Of a stretch of DNA of 64,000 bases, positions 37,462 through 44,220 are shown piece after piece. Every line of letters begins with the position of its first letter. The first letter of the stretch is position 1. Position numbers and translations under genes: made by a program. The stretch is from Allomuricauda sp. F6463D (GTDB taxonomy: Bacteria > Bacteroidota > Bacteroidia > Flavobacteriales > Flavobacteriaceae), in the NCBI RefSeq assembly GCF_023015965.1, contig NZ_JALKAN010000002.1, positions 62,001 to 126,000 of the forward strand, in the 5' to 3' direction. The notes under the pieces were generated by a model. That model had not been told where the DNA came from. It searched no databases and saw only the letters and a program-made list of their open reading frames with translations.

Positions 37462-37944
37462 CTACTGTAGATTGTTAAAAGCATCCCCTTCATAAGTGGT
37501 ATAATTCACTTTAAGGGCATTAACCTCTCTCAATTGTCGCTTAATGTCAGTGATAAGACCCATATTTGCATCTTTATCAACTTTCAAAGCAGTAGTCAAT
37601 ACGTTTTGAAGTTCTTGTGGTTTTTTTGCACGTTCTGCCAAAATAAATGAACCTACTTCGTCCACATTGGCAAATTTATCATTCAACTGGATTTTTGGTT
37701 CTGTACCAAAAACCTTTTGATATTCCCGAGTAGGAGTTCCTACGTAAATGTAAATAACGCGATCCTTCTTTTCCAGCTTCTTGATTTCAGAAGCATTGGG
37801 AAGGGTATTGGCAACCATTAACGAACTATCTTTCATTGTGGTTACGGTCATAAAGAAGAACAGTAGCATGAAAACGATATCTGGCAACGAAGCCGTTGAC
37901 ACCGCTGGCAATTCGCCATCCTTCTTTTTGGTAAACTTAGCCAT
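37462..37944 (-). CDS. ExbD/TolR family protein (second copy)
   Basis: The 160 residues have the ExbD layout: a short cytoplasmic start, the helix LPDIVFMLLFFFMTVTTM (residues 20-37) with the proton-carrying Asp22, and a periplasmic domain. It works with the proton channel encoded at 39036-39758 to power TonB- or Tol-type transport across the outer membrane. It starts 11 bp after the first exbD. Confidence 0.92.
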   Translation of the reverse strand: MAKFTKKKDGELPAVSTASLPDIVFMLLFFFMTVTTMKDSSLMVANTLPNASEIKKLEKKDRVIYIYVGTPTREYQKVFGTEPKIQLNDKFANVDEVGSFILAERAKKPQELQNVLTTALKVDKDANMGLITDIKRQLREVNALKVNYTTYEGDAFNNLQ

Positions 37945-37955
37945 ATTAAATAGTT

Positions 37956-38561
37956 TTAATTGGTTGTTGTTTCTGCCTCTGAAAGCTTTTGTGGAAACAT
38001 ATCTTGGATACGTTTTACTTTGTCCTTCAGATCATCTCTTACACTTGACGGGGTTTCCGGGTTAAGATACTCCGCCTCCATATCGGTAAAATCTCTACCG
38101 AACAGACGTTGTGCTTCTCGGTTACGCAAGTCGTTATACGCACCTACCAATTCATTTTGAACTGTAATGTAAGTACTATACTTGGTTTCCCTGTCATTCT
38201 TTAATGAAATAATGGCTTTTGTTGGATTGTCTGATGATGATGGATCCTTAGTACCTTTACAGAAACTACAAGAACCATCAGCGTTGTTCTCTAGAAAAGC
38301 TATCGCAGTTTCTCTCAAATTCTTAATATCCATCAAATTATCTTCAACCAAAAGTTGTCCATTCTTGTTAATATTAACAGTAAAAATGTTTTTCTGTCTA
38401 ATAATAACATCCGTCTCTGGCGGCTCTATTGGCGGCAACATACGATCCAATCCTGCATCCGTTTCAATGGTGGTGGTCACCAAGAAAAAGATCAGCAAGA
38501 GGAACGCGATATCCGCCATGGAGCCGGCATTTACTTCCGGCGCTCCGTTTCTTCTAGGCAT
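37956..38561 (-). CDS. ExbD/TolR family protein (first copy) with a periplasmic CXXC insertion
   Basis: The 201 residues begin MPRRNGAPEVNAGSMADIAF; the helix MADIAFLLLIFFLVTTTI carries the proton-carrying Asp near residue 17. The periplasmic domain holds an insertion SCSFCKGTKDPSSSDN near residues 97-112 with a CXXC pair, not usual in ExbD, and a Glu/Lys-rich C-terminal helix. The insertion could hold a disulfide or metal. Confidence 0.92.
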   Translation of the reverse strand: MPRRNGAPEVNAGSMADIAFLLLIFFLVTTTIETDAGLDRMLPPIEPPETDVIIRQKNIFTVNINKNGQLLVEDNLMDIKNLRETAIAFLENNADGSCSFCKGTKDPSSSDNPTKAIISLKNDRETKYSTYITVQNELVGAYNDLRNREAQRLFGRDFTDMEAEYLNPETPSSVRDDLKDKVKRIQDMFPQKLSEAETTTN

Positions 38562-38571
38562 AATTAACTTT

Positions 38572-39009
38572 TTACTTTACAAACATTCTTTTCAATCCTG
38601 GGAAAATCATTAGTGCCACTGCTACTACAGTTAGGATAAAAAATACATTCAATCCCATACCAATGTTTTTCACAGTCCCTTCCGTGGTTTCAATACCCCT
38701 ATTGGACATTGTTTCTACCACAGCCATATTGTCTGAAGAAATCCCGTAAGATATAGCTACAACTATAGCCAATCCGCCTATTGCGAACAAGGCCTTCTTT
38801 AAACTTCCTTTAGTGGTAAACAATTTAGCAAATCCAAAAACTAATGATGTAATAACAGCAATAGCCAATAAGATATACATAATTATGAACATAAAGTTCA
38901 TTGCGCCACTATTAATGGCATTTGGATCATCGGCAGACGGAAGAGAGAACCAAAGCACGGCTGCAAGCAATCCGATGACGATGAGTAATATTTTCACTAT
39001 TTTATTCAT
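38572..39009 (-). CDS. Conserved-context membrane protein of the exbB-exbD cluster
   Basis: A 145-residue protein with four hydrophobic segments (about residues 4-22, 38-66, 74-92 and 118-138). I recognise no family. It sits between exbB and exbD, 26 bp after the former and 10 bp before the latter. Such a small membrane protein in this position occurs in other Bacteroidota, which suggests a part in the energising complex. Confidence 0.75.
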   Translation of the reverse strand: MNKIVKILLIVIGLLAAVLWFSLPSADDPNAINSGAMNFMFIIMYILLAIAVITSLVFGFAKLFTTKGSLKKALFAIGGLAIVVAISYGISSDNMAVVETMSNRGIETTEGTVKNIGMGLNVFFILTVVAVALMIFPGLKRMFVK

Positions 39010-39035
39010 GATTCTCGATAGTTTTTAATTCGTAA

Positions 39036-39758
39036 TTATTTCTTGTGGGCAGCCAACATATCAATCAATGCAATTGAGCTGTCTTCCATGTCATTTACGA
39101 TACTATCGATTTTAGCAATAATATAGTTGTAGAAAATTTGAAGGATAATCGCTGTGATCAAACCGAATACAGTTGTTAATAATGCAACCTGAATATCGCC
39201 TGCAATCAAGGAAGCACTCAAGTTACCTACAGCTGCAATCTTCTGGAAGGCTGCAATCATACCTATTACCGTACCCATAAATCCAAGCATGGGAGCAATA
39301 GCGATAAACAAGGACAACCAAGAAACGTTTTTCTCCAATTGACCCATTTGTACACCTCCGTAAGCAACAACTGCTTTTTCAGCGGATTCAAGACCTTCAT
39401 CAACTCTATCCAAACCTTGGTAATAGATAGAAGCAACAGGTCCTTTTGTATTTCTACAAACTTCTTTGGCAGCTTCAACACCACCAGAAGCCAAAGCATC
39501 TTCAACTTGTTGCTTCAACTTAGTGGAATTTGTGGTTGCCAAATTCAAATAAATAATTCTTTCGATGGCAACGGCCAATCCCAAAATCAAACAAAGAAGT
39601 ACAATACCCATGAAGGCAGGACCCCCTTGAATAAATTGTTCTTTCAACACTTGGGTGAAACTCGAACTTGCTTCTTCTTGCAACATTGCTGCAGATGCAC
39701 TTGTAGTTCCCATCACAAACATTCCAGCAGCGGCCAGAGTAAAGGATATTTTTTTCAT
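39036..39758 (-). CDS. MotA/TolQ/ExbB proton channel family protein
   Basis: A 240-residue protein with an N-terminal signal-like helix, then one membrane helix near 45-68 and two more near 140-165 and 185-215. The family motif is in LSLFIAIAPMLGFMGTVIGMIAAFQ and in SLIAGDIQVALLTTVFGLITAI, where the Thr residues line the proton path. It is the first gene of the cluster and forms the stator pentamer around the ExbD proteins. Confidence 0.93.
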   Translation of the reverse strand: MKKISFTLAAAGMFVMGTTSASAAMLQEEASSSFTQVLKEQFIQGGPAFMGIVLLCLILGLAVAIERIIYLNLATTNSTKLKQQVEDALASGGVEAAKEVCRNTKGPVASIYYQGLDRVDEGLESAEKAVVAYGGVQMGQLEKNVSWLSLFIAIAPMLGFMGTVIGMIAAFQKIAAVGNLSASLIAGDIQVALLTTVFGLITAIILQIFYNYIIAKIDSIVNDMEDSSIALIDMLAAHKK

Positions 39759-39835
39759 TTTACTTAAACTTAAATTTAGTTAGTTAATAATATAAAGATA
39801 TAAAAATTTTACAATTGAAAAATAAAAATACCTAG

Positions 39836-39923
39836 CAGAGAGGAAGGGATTCGAACCCTCGATACACTTTTGGTGTATACACACTTTCCAGGCGTGCGCC
39901 TTCGACCACTCGGCCACCTCTCT
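39836..39923 (-). tRNA. tRNA-Ser (anticodon GGA)
   Basis: On the minus strand the acceptor arms AGAGAGG and CCTCTCT pair over 7 bp. The anticodon loop lies in CCTGGAAAG with anticodon GGA. A long variable arm (TGTGTATACACCAAAAGTG) marks a class II tRNA, and the T-arm has GGTTCGAATCC. The length is 88 nt; CCA is not encoded. Confidence 0.93.
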
Positions 39924-39989
39924 ATTATTCCATTTAGGCCGACCAATAAACGAAAAAATAATTAGTTATAGAAATTTGAAGCGTTAATT

Positions 39990-41021
39990 TTAAACCATTT
40001 CACCGCGAAGTGATGTCTCAAAAATTGTCTTGAACAATTTGTCGGCAACCCTTGTCCCCAACAGGTACATCGCTTTGGTTACGGCCGCTTCCGTTGTAAT
40101 ATCCTTGCCATTAACCAGTTGCATCTCCTTCAGCTTTTCACTGGTCTCATAATGCCCCATAAAAACACTTCCTCCCGAGCATTGTGTCACATTAATAATG
40201 TGTAATCCTTTTTCTTTTGCAATTTTTAATTCATTCAGAAACCAATCGTCCATCGGCGCGTTTCCCGCTCCGTAGGTTTCCAAAATTAGTGCCTTTAAAT
40301 CTGGAATATTTAAGGTAGATCGGAGCACATTTTTATTTAGTCCGGGAAATAATGTAAGAATTGCCACACGATCATCAAGCGTTTTATGAACTTGGAGCCC
40401 CTTAGTTTTTGACTTTTTTTTCAATAAATAATTATAATGAACCTTTAAATGCACCCCAGATTCAATCAAAGGAGGATAATTTAAGGAAGCAAAAGCCTCA
40501 AAATGCTCCGCATTAATCTTGGTGGTTCTATTGGCACGATACAGTTTGTACTCAAAATAAAGACCGACCTCTTTAACAACGGGCTCTCCATTTTCTCGAA
40601 GTGCAGCAATCTCAATAGAAGTAATCAGGTTTTCCTTGGCATCGGTGCGCAAGTCCCCAATCGGCAATTGGGACCCGGTAAAAATGACCGGTTTTTCTAA
40701 GTTTTCCAACATAAAACTGAGTGCCGATGCAGAATAACTCATGGTATCGCTACCGTGCAGCACCACAAAACCATCATAATTCTGGTAATTTTCTTCGATC
40801 ATGGATGCAATTTTGATCCAATAAGAAGGATTCATATTCGAGGAATCTATCGGGTCTTCAAACGAAACCCCTTTAAGATTGCAGTCCAATTGTTTTAGTT
40901 CAGGAATATTTTTGACGAGTTCATCAAAATCAAACGCTTTGAGCGCTCCAGTCTTATAATCCTTTACCATCCCTATGGTTCCTCCGGTATAGATAAGCAG
41001 TATATTGGTTTTATTCTTCAT
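39990..41021 (-). CDS. ansA: Type I L-asparaginase
   Basis: A 343-residue cytoplasmic asparaginase. The first catalytic Thr is in LLIYTGGTIGMVKD (residues 8-21). The second Thr and its Asp are in VVLHGSDTMSYSASAL (near 86-101). ILETYGAGNAP and VTQCSGGSV are typical of the family. It hydrolyses asparagine to aspartate and ammonia. It is the last gene of a three-gene unit with the lipoprotein and tatD. Confidence 0.95.
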   Translation of the reverse strand: MKNKTNILLIYTGGTIGMVKDYKTGALKAFDFDELVKNIPELKQLDCNLKGVSFEDPIDSSNMNPSYWIKIASMIEENYQNYDGFVVLHGSDTMSYSASALSFMLENLEKPVIFTGSQLPIGDLRTDAKENLITSIEIAALRENGEPVVKEVGLYFEYKLYRANRTTKINAEHFEAFASLNYPPLIESGVHLKVHYNYLLKKKSKTKGLQVHKTLDDRVAILTLFPGLNKNVLRSTLNIPDLKALILETYGAGNAPMDDWFLNELKIAKEKGLHIINVTQCSGGSVFMGHYETSEKLKEMQLVNGKDITTEAAVTKAMYLLGTRVADKLFKTIFETSLRGEMV

Positions 41022-41024
41022 ATA

Positions 41025-41792
41025 TCAGATGCCAAATATTTCCCTTGAATTTTCCGTAGTAATGGACGCAATTTCCTCTTCGGACATACTATATATAGAC
41101 GAGAGTTTTTCCAACACCTTTATTATATACGAGCTTTCATTCCGTTTTCCACGATAAGGTGTCGGAGACAAATAGGGTGCATCGGTTTCTAACACTATGT
41201 GTTTCAAATCAATTTCATTCAAAAATTTATCAATTTTCCCATTCTTAAAAGTAGCTACTCCCCCAATGCCCAGCTTCATGTTATATGACAAAGCTCGATG
41301 GGCTTGTTCCAAATTTCCCGTAAAACAATGAAAAATTCCAAAAAGACCCTCGCCCTTTTCCTGCTCCAAAACCTCGAACACCTCATCAAAGGCATCACGA
41401 CAATGAATCACTATGGGCAATTGGTATTTTTTAGCCAGTTGAATTTGATAAGCAAAGGCTTCTTGTTGTTCCTTCAAAAAGGTTTTGTCCCAATAAAGGT
41501 CGACACCAATTTCACCAACGGCGTAAAATTTTTTCTTTGACAACCATTCTTCCACATGGGCCAACTCATCTTTATAGTTTTCCTTAACATGGGTAGGATG
41601 CAGACCCATCATTAAAAAAACATTCTCAGGATAGTCCGACTCCAAATCCAACATGGATTGGGTATAGGTGGAATCAATAGCAGGGATAAAAAAGCGCTCT
41701 ACTCCCGCATCAAGGGCACGCTGCACCATTTCAGCTCTGTCCTCATCAAAAGCTTCACTATATAAATGGGTGTGCGTATCGGTTATGATCAT
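41025..41792 (-). CDS. tatD: TatD family metal-dependent hydrolase
   Basis: A 255-residue TIM-barrel with metal ligands in ITDTHTHLYS (residues 3-12), GEIGVDLYWD (near 92), VIHCRDAFDE (near 128), IFHCFTGN (near 153) and LETDAPYLSP (near 200). Family members act as 3'-5' exonucleases or D-tyrosyl-tRNA deacylase-like enzymes. It overlaps the lipoprotein gene by 4 bp and is 3 bp from ansA. Confidence 0.94.
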   Translation of the reverse strand: MIITDTHTHLYSEAFDEDRAEMVQRALDAGVERFFIPAIDSTYTQSMLDLESDYPENVFLMMGLHPTHVKENYKDELAHVEEWLSKKKFYAVGEIGVDLYWDKTFLKEQQEAFAYQIQLAKKYQLPIVIHCRDAFDEVFEVLEQEKGEGLFGIFHCFTGNLEQAHRALSYNMKLGIGGVATFKNGKIDKFLNEIDLKHIVLETDAPYLSPTPYRGKRNESSYIIKVLEKLSSIYSMSEEEIASITTENSREIFGI

Positions 41793-42406
41793 ATTTTTTT
41801 CTTGATTTTTAAATCTATATTCATTGAATCGTCTCTTCCCTCGTACAACTCTATCGCTTTTTGGAATTTTAACGCTCCTGTTTTGGTTTGGTCATATATA
41901 AACCCGTTTAATTCGGGTTGATTTTCTTCTATCCATGACACTAATTTTTCTCTATTCCTGACCCATATTGAATCATTAAAACCAATATATTCAACAATAT
42001 CAATACTATAAATGGCTCCATCCTTAAATTTCATGATCTCTTTGGTGATGAATGGCCTATTCTGTAAAAATCGAATTCGTTCACATTCCTTGGAGACCTT
42101 TAAATGTAAATCTCCACTCACTTCTTTTATTTCCAAAATTTCATAGTGGGGGGCAAATATGGAATCCCATTGAAATAATGAATGATACTCTTCCTTTGTA
42201 AAGGTTCTTATATAATTCACTTCGTTGAACCGAATACTATCCAAAAACAGCCCGGTCACTTGATTGTAATCTGATACATTCAATGCGCCGATATAATTTT
42301 CAGCAATTTTCACTTTGTCAATTTCCATGTTTTTTTGACCACAGGATATTGCTATAATTACACAAAAAATGAAGACAGCAACCTTTTTAAAATCTAAATA
42401 AGTCAT
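41789..42406 (-). CDS. Lipoprotein of unknown function
   Basis: A 205-residue protein with a lipoprotein signal: hydrophobic VAVFIFCVIIAISC with the lipobox Cys near residue 22. The mature part reads like a single alpha+beta domain (AENYIGALNVSDYNQVTGLF, DGAIYSIDIVEYIGF) that could be an NTF2/SnoaL-type fold, but I cannot assign a family. It is the first gene of the tatD-ansA unit. Its promoter lies so close that the mRNA may begin at the start codon. Confidence 0.75.
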   Translation of the reverse strand: MTYLDFKKVAVFIFCVIIAISCGQKNMEIDKVKIAENYIGALNVSDYNQVTGLFLDSIRFNEVNYIRTFTKEEYHSLFQWDSIFAPHYEILEIKEVSGDLHLKVSKECERIRFLQNRPFITKEIMKFKDGAIYSIDIVEYIGFNDSIWVRNREKLVSWIEENQPELNGFIYDQTKTGALKFQKAIELYEGRDDSMNIDLKIKKKI

Positions 42407-42410
42407 AACA

Positions 42411-42440
42411 CAAAAATAGGTTTATCTTAGATGTCCCAAA
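42411..42440 (-). promoter_or_regulatory. Canonical promoter directly at the lipoprotein start codon
   Basis: On the minus strand the -33 TTTG (42437-42440), an 18-bp spacer and the -7 TATTTTTG (42411-42418) are followed after only four bases by the ATG at 42404-42406. Confidence 0.65.
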
Positions 42441-42489
42441 ACTTTGTTTTTGTTTAACACCTCAAAATCCCAATAAGGGTCTTTCCCAA

Positions 42490-42930
42490 ATGGCATCACT
42501 TAAAAAATTTCTAAAATCCAAAGACTATATTAAAATACCTTTGGTATTTACTGAAACCAACCATTTTGAAATAGTGGCCCAGATCAATGGGGTATCGGGT
42601 AAATTTATTTTGGATACAGGTGCTTCGAATACTTGTGTTGGGTTTGATAAAATAGCTTTTTTTGAAATGGTGTCCGAAGCAACTGAGATTAAAGCTGCAG
42701 GTGCAGGTGCTACCGAAATGGAAACATTGATTTCCAATAAAAACAAGATTCAGATCGGGGATTGGAAAAAAAAGAAACTTAAAATAGTGCTTTTTGACCT
42801 TACCCATGTAAACCAAGCATTGATCAATCATAACGCTACACCCGTGGACGGAATAATAGGTGCAGATGTGCTCGAAAAAGGAAAGGCAATCATTGATTAC
42901 AATAAAAAATGCCTTTACTTAAAAAAGTAA
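42490..42930 (+). CDS. Retropepsin-like aspartyl protease family protein
   Basis: A 146-residue single-lobe protein with the catalytic motif FILDTGASNTCVG (Asp near residue 42) and the second conserved block DGIIGADVLEKGKAIIDYNKK near 119-139. A pair of monomers would form one active site. No signal peptide is seen, so a cytosolic role is likely. The stop codon lies inside a hairpin shared with sucB. Confidence 0.87.
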   Translation: MASLKKFLKSKDYIKIPLVFTETNHFEIVAQINGVSGKFILDTGASNTCVGFDKIAFFEMVSEATEIKAAGAGATEMETLISNKNKIQIGDWKKKKLKIVLFDLTHVNQALINHNATPVDGIIGADVLEKGKAIIDYNKKCLYLKK

Positions 42931-42935
42931 AGGCA
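42910..42935. terminator. Bidirectional terminator between the retropepsin gene and sucB
   Basis: TGCCTTTACTT / AAGTAAAGGCA with an AAAA loop overlaps the retropepsin stop codon. On the plus strand CTTATTTT follows, on the minus strand ATTTTTTATT, so it serves both convergent genes. Confidence 0.75.
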
Positions 42936-42977
42936 CTTATTTTCTGATCTCCAATCCAAAATGGAGGCTGCATTATT

Positions 42978-44198
42978 TTATAGTTCCAACGCTTTTTTCA
43001 CGTTGCCATCCATCAACAATTCTTCAGGACTTTCCAATGCTTCTTTTATTGCAACCAAGAACCCAACGGATTCCTTTCCGTCAATAATTCTGTGATCATA
43101 AGATAGCGCTACGTACATTACCGGTGCAATGGCAATAGCTCCATCCCTAACAATGGCACGTTCCACAATATTGTGCATACCTAAAATTGCACTTTGTGGT
43201 GGATTGATAATTGGGGTTGACAACATAGAACCAAACACACCCCCGTTTGTTATGGTAAAGGTACCTCCAGTCATTTCATCTACGGTTATCTCTCCCTCTC
43301 TTGCTCGTATAGCCAAACGTTTTACCTCTGATTCGACGCCTCTGAAAGTCAGGTTTTCGGCATTTCTGATTACAGGAACCATCAATCCTTTTGGACCGGA
43401 AACCGCAATACTGATATCACAAAATTCATAGGTGATCATTTCCTTACCATCAATCATGGAGTTTACGGATGGATACATTTCCAATGCCCTGATGACTGCC
43501 TTGGTAAAGAAGGACATAAAGCCTAGACTTACGCCATGTTTACTCTTGAATTCTTCTTTATATTGTTTCCGAAGTTCAAAAATTGCTGACATATCCACTT
43601 CATTGAAAGTGGTCAACATCGCTGTTTCGTTCTTTGCAGAAACCAATCTTTCGGCAACTTTTCTACGCAACATGGACAGTTTGGAACGACTCTCACCACG
43701 GTTACCCCCTGTAGGAGTCCCCATAGATGGAACTGCTTTCACAGCATCATCTTTGGTGATGCGCCCATCTCTCCCTGATCCTGAAACGGATGATGCAGAA
43801 ATTCCTTTCTCATCCAATATTTTTTTGGCGGCTGGAGATGGTGCTCCAGAGGCATAGGTTTCCTTTTTAGGCGCCTCTTTCTTTGGCGCTTCTTTTTTAG
43901 GTTCTTCCTTCTTGCTTTCTTCCTTTTTATCCGAACTACCGGATGAGCCTTCAGGCTTTTCCGCACTGGTATCGATGAGGCAAACTACCTCTCCTACAGC
44001 CACAGCATCCCCTACTTCAGCTTTTAAGGTAATAATTCCGCTTTCCTCTGCTGGAAGCTCCAATGTTGCTTTGTCCGAATCCACCTCAGCTATGGCCTGG
44101 TCCTTCTCCACATAGTCACCATCCTCGACCAACCACTCGGCGATTTCTACCTCTGTAATGGATTCCCCTGGTGAGGGGACTTTCATTTCTAAAACCAT
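42978..44198 (-). CDS. sucB: Dihydrolipoyllysine-residue succinyltransferase (E2 of 2-oxoglutarate dehydrogenase)
   Basis: A 406-residue E2. The lipoyl domain covers residues 1-76 with the lipoylated Lys in EVDSDKATLEL (about 44). A charged linker rich in KKEEPKKEAPKK follows, then the peripheral subunit-binding domain with SPAAKKILDEKGISASSVSGSGRDGRI-type sequence, split near residue 120-150, and the catalytic domain with ALSYDHRIIDG near its end, where the His is catalytic. It lies 22 bp after sucA. No E3 gene is in the window. Confidence 0.96.
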   Translation of the reverse strand: MVLEMKVPSPGESITEVEIAEWLVEDGDYVEKDQAIAEVDSDKATLELPAEESGIITLKAEVGDAVAVGEVVCLIDTSAEKPEGSSGSSDKKEESKKEEPKKEAPKKEAPKKETYASGAPSPAAKKILDEKGISASSVSGSGRDGRITKDDAVKAVPSMGTPTGGNRGESRSKLSMLRRKVAERLVSAKNETAMLTTFNEVDMSAIFELRKQYKEEFKSKHGVSLGFMSFFTKAVIRALEMYPSVNSMIDGKEMITYEFCDISIAVSGPKGLMVPVIRNAENLTFRGVESEVKRLAIRAREGEITVDEMTGGTFTITNGGVFGSMLSTPIINPPQSAILGMHNIVERAIVRDGAIAIAPVMYVALSYDHRIIDGKESVGFLVAIKEALESPEELLMDGNVKKALEL

Positions 44199-44220
44199 CT
44201 TGTTATAGTTTATGCTTGAA

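Noticed and set aside
37781..38613. Plus-strand frames opposite the exbD genes
   Set aside because: The exbD genes have a full operon layout and motifs; the opposite frames have none.
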